Below, piece after piece: positions 1 to 10,600 of a stretch of 64,000 bases of DNA (its first letter is position 1; every line of letters starts with the position of its first letter). Source of the DNA: Microplitis mediator. Taxonomy: Eukaryota > Arthropoda > Insecta > Hymenoptera > Braconidae. Below the pieces are notes generated by a model. The model was not told the DNA's origin and made no database searches. It was given only the letters and a program-made list of their open reading frames with translations. The stretch is taken from contig NC_079975.1 of the NCBI RefSeq assembly GCF_029852145.1, positions 22,945,364 through 23,009,363 of the forward strand, given 5' to 3'. The position numbers and the translations under genes are program-made.

Positions 1-341
1 TGCTACTGATTTTAAATATATAGTTGATAAATAAATTATTTTAAATTTTTATTTCTACGTACGTTAGTTTTGTTTTATTTTATCTTGATCCGGCGTACAA
101 CGGAATACAAAATGTTTCGGTTTGTTTACTATTATCAACGCATAATTACTTAACCTAAGTCTGTGATTTAACAAGCAGCAGAGAGTCAGTTGATTTTTCG
201 CTGGCTCTCGTCTGTGGACTTTCCGACGAGCGCCAGCTATTTTTGAATTTTTTTAAATATTATTTTGAACGGAGATGTCAAAATACAAATAAAGATGGCG
301 ATGCGTGGTGCCGTTGGAATCGTAATGAAATTTAATCAATG
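1..341. other. Left-edge intergenic DNA, no gene seen
   Basis: AT-rich sequence with no exon that I can support. A GC-richer hairpin sits at 200-237: GCTGGC plus CTCGTC on the left pairs with GACGAG plus GCCAGC on the right. An ATGGCGATG stretch at about 295 opens a 19-codon frame only, too short to call. Confidence 0.5.
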
Positions 342-1536
342 GCGCGAAATTTGAAATTGAAAAAAAAATTTATTATTCATTAATTTTTTAAAATTTTTCA
401 CTTAATTACAATTAGTAGTTATTTGAATTTGTTTTTTAATTTTTTGTATCGGCTAATTTAAACTGCGGTTCAGTGTCTGTTTGACTAGTGGAATAAACCG
501 ATTTCGGACCATGTGATTGGAGTATGCGACAGACAGCAAAGATTAAAAAATCTTTGTTTTTTTTAATGAAAAAATTAAATGGTGACAGAAAATAATTGAG
601 AAAAAGACGTTTGAAGAAATTTAAAAAAGCGCGCGGATATCTATTACACATGACTTTTTACTGGCTGACCGTAGATCTTGAATAAAAAAGAAAATGTTTA
701 ATTCACGATTTTATATAGATTTTTTTTTAGACAATGACAAGTCCTGATTTTTTATGGGGTTTCTTAGACAATGGCGTTCGGATTTTCTAAAAATTTTCTA
801 TGGATTTTCTCAGACAGTGACGTCTTGATTTCCTATCGACTTTCTACAAAAATTCTATAAAAACTCTTAAATTCAACATTTTCTTTTTGATTTAAGATTT
901 CTAGTCGGTCTGTAAGAAAGTTAATTTGTCTATTAACCGAATTTCCGGATTTCATATTTTAAATTACGTTTTAAATATTTATAGGACTCGAATAATGAAA
1001 CTCTTCAGGGGAATTTCGTCTTGTGCATTTCTCCAAAATCTGAAAAAATCGCTGCAATGATAATCAATTTACAAATTAACCGAAATCTATAGATTTTTTA
1101 TAAAAATTCGAGAATTCGTGAGAGCGGCCGAGCCGTATTAGTAAATTTAATAATTTTTTAAATTCATTTTTTTGTAATTTACTGTTAACCCTTTAGTACT
1201 CCTGTGTTTTTTAGTGTCTCGCTCGCACTACAGCGACATCCTATAATTTGAATAGTGTCCTGTGAGCAAAATGCTCATAAGGGGAGTGCTGACGTTAAGG
1301 GGATACACTACCGGACCTCTTTCTCACACTCAGAAAAATAAACGGGACTATCTTTGTTGCACTAGTTGAGTAAATGAGAATTTTAAAACAATTTTTCTCG
1401 GAGACGAATTAGAATTTTTGAAAATACGAAATTTCTAGCCCTCTGTTAAGGTTTTAAAAAACGCTAAAGACTATCTATTTTAGGTTTCTAGTGTTTGTCC
1501 GTGAATTAAATTTTCATTTTAAATTTCGCGCCATCA
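342..1536. repeat. Possible inverted-repeat-bounded insert upstream of ND-20
   Basis: ATGGCGCGAAATTT followed by AAAT and A-rich sequence at about 345 recurs inverted at about 1505-1535 (AAATTTCGCGCCAT preceded by TTTTCATTTT). The shared stretch is about 25-30 bp with a few mismatches. This could be the pair of termini of a 1.2 kb element lying just 5' of the ND-20 start, or a chance repeat of a promoter motif. The interior has no frame of note. It contains the short TTAA-bounded repeat at 1185-1298 and loose repeats of TTTTCT-CAGACAGTGAC type around 730-830. Confidence 0.3.
1185..1298. repeat. Family R: short TTAA-bounded inverted repeat
   Basis: TTAACCCTTTAGTACTCC at the left matches the inverse of GGGGAGTGCTGACGTTAA at the right. 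TTAA is present at both ends, as in piggyBac-type insertions. At about 114 bp it can only be a non-autonomous remnant. Confidence 0.45.
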
Positions 1537-1757
1537 CTTGAATTATCATTCCGCGCGAACCAAAAAATTTCATTCCTCGCTCGTTTCATCCACAGCAGGA
1601 ACGTCAAATCTCTCAATATCAAAGACAACTAACTTACCATCAACAATTGATTCGTCTTCTCTCCTTTTCCTCCGGTGTTTTATTTCTTCTCTTTTTCAAG
1701 TGTTGATCAGCTTTAAAAAAATTTTGCGTACTTTTGTACGCAATAAATTTTTTAAAA

Positions 1758-4700
1758 ATGCTGTCTACAGCTATCGGACGTAAGTAATAAAAAACAATTA
1801 CCCTACACTCCCAATACTTTTCCTCTTAAATTCATAAATTTGTTTTATTTGTAAAACCAATGACGTATAAATTTAAAAACTCGGTAACCTATGCAATGAC
1901 AATATTTATATTTATAATTATATAACTCATTAAAATGCGTATCATTTGTTTTATAAATATGACCAATTGATCATTTTATAAATATATATAAATAAATATA
2001 TACAATACTATTGATCCATACTTAAATTAATTAATTTTCCAGGTAATTTAGGGCATGGATTAAAAATTATTCGCAGTGAATTATTGCCATCAGTGACACA
2101 AGTCCGTGATAGTTCTGTTCAAACTCAAGATTCAAATAAAGATGTCAGTAAATTAACAAAAAAACCTTACAGTCCTTTTCAAAGTACGAGTAATGCCGCG
2201 GAATATGCACTGGCGCGTGTTGACGATTTAATTAATTGGGGACGAAAAGGTTCATTATGGCCACTGACATTCGGCTTGGCCTGTTGTGCTGTCGAGATGA
2301 TGCACATCGCAGCACCCAGATATGATATGGACAGATTTGGAATTGTCTTTCGTGCATCACCACGTCAAGCTGACGTTATCATCGTCGCTGGTACACTCAC
2401 TAATAAAATGGCACCAGCTCTGAGAAAAGTTTACGACCAAATGCCCGAGCCCAGGTGGGTAATTTCCATGGGCAGCTGTGCAAATGGTGGTGGTTATTAT
2501 CATTACAGTTACTCTGTTGTACGAGGATGTGATCGAGTTATTCCTGTGGACATTTACGTACCTGGTAATTAATCATAAATAAAAATAATTCATAATTACA
2601 CTTTTATTTATGATACTGAAGTCAGCAGACAATTAAAATTTTTTAAAATTAAATTTGAAGAAAAAAAAAACTAAAAATATGCACATGCAGACAATTTAAA
2701 AAACTACAAGTGCAATTTTTTTAAATATTTTTTGTTTTACAATTTACTTTCGAAAATAAAATCCCAAAATTATTAGACGTCTGCTAACTTCATGATCATT
2801 TTTATTTTAGTGAAATTTAATCTTCCAGTTTAGGAATTTTTTTAATTTTTAATCAATAATTTTTATATAGAAAATAAAATACAGGAAATTTTTTTAAAAC
2901 TTGAAAAAAACTAAGGTAAAAGCCCCTATACCCGCTCAGTACCATTAGTCGCTCACTTCAACTGTTCAATGCGTTTATTATAATTTTTAGAAAAAAAATT
3001 ACAACTAAAAACATGATTATTGATAAATAATTATTTGTGAATCTAAATATATCAAAATATGATGCATCAAATTATTTTATAATAGATTATAAATTTAAAT
3101 TAAGTGACTGTTTTCAAAATCGCGCTCAGCCGGGCATTTTTTACTTTAACGTTCATTCGTTAGATTAAATTTAGGGTACGTCAAATTTTTTTCGAATTGT
3201 TATAACTAAATCTTATTAAATATATTTTTAAAATTCATGAAATTTTATATTATGAAAGAATAAAGAAGTATAATTTATAAATTATTTGTCCAAATCAATA
3301 AACTTATCATAGTTTAATTGATATTGTCTTGAGCGACTATAGGTCCATGTGTTGGTCGAGTAATGGTACATGACAACTTTTAGTGAGCGACTATGGGTAC
3401 ACTCAAGGAGCTTATGTTAAAAATTAATAATAATTAATTATCTATATTATTAAAAGAATAAGGAAAATTTTGTTCCCGCCATATCGATATGATAGAGTTA
3501 GTTAATGTTATTGAAATTAGTATCATTAGATAGGTCTTGACTTGAATTTGTGCCTTTTCATACTTTAAACTCTTTTTGATTGCCAAGTATTGAGATAAAT
3601 AGATTTATATATATCATTTAAATTACATTTAAATTACGCGGGAAAAAAGACGGTCGTATTTATTTCCTTTAAATAAATTAATACTTTCATTATTCTGTCA
3701 CTAATTATGACTGAATGTCACTGAATATATAGCTATATTATTTATATCGCGTTACTTATTCCAAAATGACAGATTTTTATGCTCCCTTTTGGTTTTAGGA
3801 AGCTTCTCAAAGCCAAAAAAGTGTGCATAGAAAAAAAAAAAAGGATTCATTGACACAAAAAATCTTTACTCGCCAAAAGAAAATTTTGACTTACCCCAAT
3901 AAATTTTTTGCATTGTGAATTGAAAACAAAAATTTATTTAGAACTAGAAAAAATTACTTGGTGCAAGGAATTATTTCTTGACCAAAAAAATCTTTTCTCG
4001 CCCCAAGACAATTTTTGTATTTAATTGATAATGCATAATAGTATATTACACACCTAGGGAAGTAAAGTAAGAAATGTCTCAGATCACATGTAATTGTTGG
4101 CCGAGGCGAAGCCGAGGTCAACAAACATGTGGTCTGAGGCTTTCTTATTTACTTCCCGAGGAGTGTATACTATTTTTCTCCTCGACGGAGGCGGAAAGCG
4201 GCAACTTCGTTTTGCACAGCGGGACGAAAGTTGACGCTTTCCGCCCGGAGGTGAGAAAAAATTTCTTGGTGCAAATTAAAATTTTGTTGCGGCAAGAAAT
4301 CCTTTTTTCTGCGTATTTTATAAATTTAGTAGTGATATTTGGGCAGTCACGTAGTTATTATTCTTCAAACTAAAATTTTTTTTCCAATACTTAAAACTAC
4401 AAAAAAAAAATTATGGTTTTTCATTTTATTTAATCATTTATATTGAGTGATTTAATTTCACTCCAATGAAAAGTGAGCGGGTATAGAGGCTTTTACTTTT
4501 AAATTAAGAGACGAAACTTCATTTAAAAAATAAATGTTTGATTACTTAATCAATCAATTTGTCCATAACACCCGTGATAAATTGTATATATTTCCATATA
4601 TATTCTGGACGTGATCAAGATGAATAATACATAAAATTTTTTTATAAAAATATTTTATTATTTTTATTTAAATTTACAAATTAAAATTAATTATTTAAAA

Positions 4701-4957
4701 TTGAATTTTAAAATTAATACTGACAAAAATAAATTGCAATTTTATTTTTTTATCATTAAAACTTAACATTTATTTTAAAATTTTAATTACTAAAAATAAA
4801 TATATGAGTAATTTAATAAAAATAAAAATTCCAAGTAAATAAAAATAATTTTTTTTTAGGTTGTCCCCCAACAGCAGAGGCTCTACTTTACGGACTTCTG
4901 CAGCTACAGAAAAAAGTAAAACGTATGTCAGTGGCTCAAGTTTGGTACAGAAGTTAA
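1758..4957 (+). CDS. ND-20: ND-20, NADH:ubiquinone oxidoreductase PSST subunit (NDUFS7)
   Basis: Core subunit of mitochondrial complex I that carries iron-sulfur cluster N2, the last electron carrier before ubiquinone, at the matrix-arm/quinone-site junction. Three exons: 1758-1779, 2043-2564 and 4860-4957, joined at CGGAC/GTAAGT, TTCCAG/GT, CCTG/GTAATT and TTTTAG/GT with phases that fit, giving 213 residues, the same length as the human protein. Cluster ligands are visible at C88 and C89 (ACCAVEMM), C153 (GSCANGGG) and C183 (PGCPPTAEALL). The N-terminus has a short basic presequence (R8, K15, R18) suited to mitochondrial import; the first exon encodes only seven full codons, so a frame scan misses the true start. 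The protein ends VWYRS. Intron 2 (2565-4859) carries one family A element and a family C element with a nested fold-back. Confidence 0.97.
2611..2798. repeat. Family A palindromic MITE in ND-20 intron 2
   Basis: Starts TGATACTGAAG and ends CTTCATGATCA, with the usual inner palindrome of ATATGCACATG against ACAAGTGCAA. The flanks TTTTATTTA and TTTTTATTTT look like a degraded target duplication of about nine bases. Confidence 0.75.
3441..4354 (+). mobile_element. Family C Helitron-like element (copy 1), interrupted
   Basis: Begins TCTATATTATTAAAAGAATA after an A and ends GGGCAGTCACGTAG before a T. It has no terminal inverted repeats; a 5' TC and a 3' CTRR-like end inserted between A and T are the Helitron pattern (established for the class; my assignment is inference, because the end here is GTAG rather than CTAG). 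The copy aligns along its length with 18239-18928 except for about 230 extra bases at 4029-4258, which are the family F fold-backs. No protein is encoded. Confidence 0.6.
4029..4258. repeat. Family F: two GC-rich fold-backs nested in family C
   Basis: Absent from the other family C copies, so it is an insertion. The first fold-back, 4029-4171, has ends ATAGTATATTACAC and GTGTATACTAT, long arms (CACATGT/ACATGTG, GTTG/CAAC) and the apex GCGAAGC at 4106-4112. The second, about 4171-4258, has arms CTCCTC/GGAGGTGAG, GGCGGAAAGCG/CGCTTTCCGCC and CAACTTCG/CGAAAGTTG. It is strikingly GC-rich against its surroundings. Confidence 0.65.
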
Positions 4958-5597
4958 ATAATTAATTAACAATTGATATTCGATGATTTTATTAAAAGGC
5001 GAATTATTGCCCTAATTTATATTCGTAGTCGACTTAATAGTCGTAATGTCTGCGACCGGGCGTTAAAATAAAATATCCACGGGACGCTAAAGTTACAATA
5101 ATAATAACAATTAAAAATAAACATTTTTTTTATTATTATTATTTATTAACAATTAATTAACTGAGTTATTGATAAGTTAATTATAGATGATTGTAAAAAA
5201 AAAGAAAAAGTTTAATAAAAATATTTTATGATTAATTAATAAATGTCGTTAATTATTTAAAAATAAAAATAAATATACAGGGAATTTGGATAAATGTAAT
5301 TAGGAAGAATAACAGTGAGATAATTTTTCATTTGTTATCTTAAAAAATACATACATTTGTGATAAAACAGCCTGTACAAGATTGATAAATCAGGAACCAT
5401 TCATTCATCACATCACACTACTCATTAACATTTATTATTATTATTTATAATTAATATTAATATGTATATAAATTAAAACTGGAAAACAATTGATAACTGA
5501 ATTTAATTTATCTTTCAATTAATCTCTTTGCTAAAAATTAATTATTATAAAATTCATTTCAATATAATTAGACCTTTTATTATAAACATTTTATTTA
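4958..5597. other. 3' flank of ND-20, nothing recognised
   Basis: AT-rich intergenic DNA between the convergent genes ND-20 and MAU2. It presumably holds the ND-20 3' UTR; several AATAAA-like hexamers occur but none can be chosen. Confidence 0.5.
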
Positions 5598-6815
5598 TTA
5601 AGGCCGTTCTCAGACAGTGCCCTCCCCTACTTTTTTAAAATATGCAGACATTGATACTGAAGTTAGCAGACGTCTAATAAGTTTTGAATTTTTTTTCAGA
5701 ACGATGGACTATAAAAAAAAATATTTAAAAAAATTGCACTTGTAGTTTTTTTAATTTCCTACATGTGCATTTTTTTAGTTATTTTTTTTTTAAATTTAAT
5801 TGTTCAAAAAAAAATCCGAAAACTGTTAATTTTCTATCAACTTGTGAAACTGAAGTTAGCAGACGTCTAGTTTTTGAATTTTTTTTCAAAACGATGGACT
5901 GTAAAAAAAATATTTTGAAAAATTGCACTTGTAGTTTTTTTAATTTCCTACATGTGCATATTTTTAGTTTTTCTTTTTTTTGTAATCAATTTGCAAAAAA
6001 AAATCTGAAAACTTTTAATTGCCATCTTAAGTTAGACAACTTAAAAATCATAATTAGCCGTCTAATAATTTTTGAATTTTTTTAAAAACGTCAAATTCAG
6101 AAAAAAAAAATAGTTTTAAAAATTGCACTTGTAGTTTTTTTAATTTCCTACATGTGCATATTTTTAGTTTTTTTAATTAAATTGAAAAAAAAATTTGAAA
6201 ATTGTTAATTGTCTATTAACTTGTCATACTGAAGTTAGCAGACGTCTAGTTTTTTAATTTTTTTCCAAACGATGGACTGTAAAAAAAAATATTTTGAAAA
6301 ATTGTACTTGTAGTTTTTTCAATTTCCTACATGTGCATATTTGTATTTTTATTTTTTTTGAAATTGATTTATCTAAGAAAAATCCGAAAATTTTTAATTG
6401 TCAACATCAGGATCATCTGACTTAACTGTCATGACTGTATTAAAGTTTAATTAATTAATCAAAAAAAAAAAAAAACCAAACCTCAATTAAAAAAAGGAAA
6501 ATTTCACCAAGATTTAGAATTTTTTTAAAAATTCACAGTCGTCATCTATTAGGAGTTAAACGAAATTTTGTAAATAAATTTTACCCAAGAAAATTAAAAA
6601 ATTCGAATTATAAAATTGGCGAAGATTTCACTGAAATTTATTTTCCAAATTTCGTTTGACTTCCAATTGATATCAACTGAGTAATTTTTTTCAAATCTAT
6701 ACTTCGACGAAATTGTCCTTTTTTAAATTAATAATTTAATTAATTGCTAAAATTATGACAATTGAGCCATTGAAAATTTTTGAAAAGCGGGGTCACTGTC
6801 TGAGAACACCCTTAA
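5598..6815. mobile_element. Family T TTAA-bounded element (copy 1) carrying a family A array
   Basis: Left end TTAAGGCCGTTCTCAGACAG, right end CTGTCTGAGAACACCCTTAA, near-perfect inverted repeats flanked by TTAA. TTAA duplication is typical of piggyBac-type elements, so this may be a non-autonomous member. It encloses four head-to-tail family A units (5652-6415) and an AT-rich remainder that is itself partly palindromic. Other copies: 26719-27178 and a half copy at 58036. Confidence 0.6.
5652..6415. repeat. Tandem array of four family A units
   Basis: Units start at about 5652, 5845, 6048 and 6224, period about 190 bp. Each has CTGAAGTTAGCAGACGTC-like starts and the inner TTGCACTTGTAG/CTACATGTGCA palindrome. 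Units differ by scattered substitutions, so the array is not recent. Confidence 0.75.
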
Positions 6816-6831
6816 TGTGTCTCGTTTTTTA

Positions 6832-7044
6832 TGTACCTGAAGATCGGAAAGTTTTTCGCGAGACGAAAATAAAAAAACAAAACGAAAAGAAAAAAATCTG
6901 GAACCAGATTTTTGAATTTCGCATCCGCGCTGGTATGTCAGCCGAAAACTCCAGACTACTCCCAACTACCCCTTAAGTAGTAAAATTACATTACATAAAT
7001 TTTTAATTTCCATTGCGCGAAAAACCTTCCGACCTTCAGATACA
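6832..7044. repeat. Family K inverted-repeat element (copy 1)
   Basis: Ends TGTACCTGAAGATCGGAAAG and its near-inverse CCGACCTTCAGATACA; the inner arms TTTTTCGCG/GCGCGAAAAAC also pair. A second copy lies at 11691-11899 in MAU2 intron 2. There is no usable coding frame; frames on both strands here are by-products of the palindrome. Confidence 0.65.
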
Positions 7045-7666
7045 TTTTTAAAAATTAATTATTATTATTATTTTATCTCATCATAATAAAACGATTAAAT
7101 ATTTACATTTTGTCATTCATACTCTCGTATTTAACACGCACATTAAATCGCATTTAAGGCCCCACAGACGTAAAAATCGCGTCAGGCTATATGATTATTT
7201 ATTTTTCGTCCTGTTAATTATTATTATTATATATATATTTATATATATTACTTACACGACTTAAATCTATTGTTGACTCATAACTAATATACAGAGTGGA
7301 TTTAATTCAATGGAGAGATCAGTACTAGATGTTCTCGTACGTAAATTAATTTTTTATTAAAAAAAAATATATATTTATATATATATAGATTTATTTCATT
7401 TAATTTAAACATAAAGTTATCGACACTCTGTTTCCGCGATTCAATTTGGACCACGCATTGAATTTTGTACGCGTATATTTAAATTAAAAAATAAAATAAT
7501 ATTTTAAAAAAAGAGCGTAAAGCTGCCTCGTTACCGTTCCTAGTTATTTCGAATTGTCTTTATGATGGAACGATTTTTTTAGCATTGCAGTTTAAAGCTT
7601 ACGCTTAGAGAATTTAAGTAAAATTCGCAAGTTATGTTATATAGGATTTTATTTACTGATTTATTA

Positions 7667-10600
7667 TTAAAGAATAGCTCGCGATGTCGAGGCTGGTGGA
7701 TTACTGGGTAACGCGGGAATCGGACCAGTTGTCCACTGGATAAGTGTGTGCTCGGGCATTTGGGTACTTTGAAAATGATCTTTCAGTAAAGTCTGTGAAA
7801 AACTACAGTGCAGTTGATACACTTCGTTTTCATGGTTGTGGTCACCGTTTCTACTGTACAGATCTGAAATATAAATTATATCATATATTTATTAGGTATT
7901 TTTATTATTTTAGTGCACTAGGGTGACTATTATTTTAAAAAAGTTTTTTTATTCATTTAATTTTTTAAAAGCCGATAAATTACTCATGTAAAAAAATATG
8001 ATACTGAAGTTAGCCGACGTCCAATAATTTTTAGATTTTTTTTTAAACAATAAATTATTAAAAAAAAAAATATTTGAAAAAATTGCACTTATAGTTTATT
8101 AAATTTCCTACATGTGTATATTTTTATTTATATTTTTTTTTTAAATTAAGTCGTTGAAATAAAAATTCGAAAATTCTTAACTGTCTGCTAACTTCAGGAT
8201 CATAAAAAAATTCGAAGAAAAATTTTTTATACTTTTTGGATTTTTTTTCAACACGATAAATTATAAAAAAATTTTTAGTTTTGTTAATTTTCTACATGTG
8301 CATATTTTTAATTATTTTCTTTTTTTAAATTTAAATCGAGAAAAAAATCGAGAAATTTTGTCTGTTAATTTTAGAACCATTTTTTTTTTTAGATAAAAAT
8401 AAATGGTAGTAAAGTTGGCAGACATTTGAAATTAAAAAAAAAAATTTTAACAGATAAATAATGGAAAAAAAATATTTCTAAAAAAATGCACATGTCGAAA
8501 ATTTGATAAACTATACGTGCAATTTTTCAAAATATTTTTTTAATATTCATGTCTTTCTTAAAAAAATCCAAAAATTGTTAAATGTTTGCTAACTTTATTG
8601 TCATTAAAAATAATTAATTTTAATGTAAAAATTATTTTTTTTACTCCCCATGCCGAAAGTGCGGTCTTTCTGGACGCATTACTCTCTAAAAAGTGCCACT
8701 TTTGTGGCCAGCTCGCAGTACAGAAAGTTGTCACTAGAGTGCGCTTATTTTGTATGGTTCAGTTTTAGCGCAAATACACCGAAGTTTTTTAATTACAAAT
8801 AAATAATTTAAGACTTAAAAAAATTCGAAATTAAAAAAAATGCACATACAGATTTTTTAATTTTTTACATGTGCATTTTTAATTTTTTACATATTTACAT
8901 TTTCCTTCATATTTATCAATTATTAAAAGTAATCATGTCTGACAAATTATGAGTGTGAATGTCCCAGACATCCGACAAATTCTAAATTAATAAATAGACT
9001 AAATAATTAATAAAATAAAATTTTTAAAAAATGCGCATTAAAAAAATTTTCAAAATAACAAGTGCATTTTTTTCAAATATTTTTTTTTCAATTATTTACT
9101 CTATTTAAAATTTTAAATTTGTCTGATGTTCTGCTACATTCACTCATGACAAATTCACGCCAGCGCATGCGTCAAAATAGTTACCAATGCGCCTGTCAAT
9201 TTCATTTAATTATTTTTTTTAATCGTTTAATGCGTTTTTGATGCCCGCCCCAACCAGCAGAGTCACCCCCCCCCTCCTCGTCTTTGCCCCGAATGTTAAT
9301 TAATTCAACGCACTTTCGGCTGGGGAACAAGAAAAATATACGACCCCGGCCAGAAACTGAATACTCGACGTACGTGATATTGAAACCTCAGCCTTCATAT
9401 CACATCCGCCAGGAAATCCAACTTTCCGACCTAGTGTCATAATATACTATTAAAAAATTTAATGACTGCTCATTTTTTAAAATAAAATTACCAAATTAAT
9501 TGTCACCCTAATGTCTAGTAATAAAAAAAAAAAAATAATAATTGAAATAAACCTCTAAGTATCGCCGTGGCCCATAATTGCACATGAACATCAGGTATTT
9601 TCGAAGCTAACTGATTAGCAGGCGTGACCATATTCATTGACTCACGTTCATTACCAAGAGATAAAAAAATATGACCTAGAAGTACTAAACTACACGACGT
9701 TAGTCTATTAAGATCCTCCGAATTGGCCATTTTTAATGTTTCCCTGAGGTATCTTTTAGCTTCGTTGTATCTCGCGCCAAAAAATGCCTGGAGACCTTGT
9801 ACGTAATAAGCAGCAGCTTGCAGGGAGTGTGAATGTAACGCTTCAGGATTTATTCTCTCCATAAGACTGCCGAGATCTTTATCTCTCTTCGTTCTCAAAT
9901 AAACAATCGCCAAATTAAGATTCGCAAACGTACAGAGTTCTTTTTCCTGAGATGTTTGAAGTGCCGCTGAAAATTGCGCCTCAGCAGCCTCCATACAATT
10001 CATCGACATCGCGTAGAGACCAAGGAGAGTATGCAGCTGCGATTCATGTCCTTTTAATAATTTAGGCTGCGTCCTGCAAAGCTGACAGGCCTCGGCTATT
10101 TCAGCGAGCGCAGTACTTTTATTACCCATGACTAGCCGACACATCACTATATGCTCTAGCAGCATAAGTTGAAAGACTGATAGTATAGGTTTGTTGTCAG
10201 TACTTTTAAGCTTTTGAATTTGCGTAAGTGCTTTGTCGGTATACTTTTGGGCCTTCTCCATATAACCGGCTTGCATTGAATGCATTACAGTAACAAGATA
10301 AACTAAAACGTACAAATGTTCCTTTGGCATCCATATAAACATGTCGCTGGTACTCGCACTGGTAACAACTTCGTCTGACGGCCAAGTTGGGGACATTATT
10401 GTCTGTATACTTTGTTGCAATTGTTTTAAAAATAATTTAACACTTTTCACTTGACCCAACATTAAGAAATAACACACTTGCAGTACTAACAAGTATACTT
10501 TGAGGTATTCTTTTTGATAATGACTTCCCTCCCAGCCGTCGACGTACCGACTGGCCATGTGGAACAACGGATGAACTTCGGAAAATTTTTTGTCGATTAG

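Noticed and set aside
4074..4373. 99-codon + strand frame
   Set aside because: Runs through the GC-rich fold-back nested in family C; its residues only mirror hairpin arms.
6753..6976. Two opposed frames over the same interval
   Set aside because: Both fall in the palindromic family K element; open frames on both strands are a by-product of the inverted repeat.
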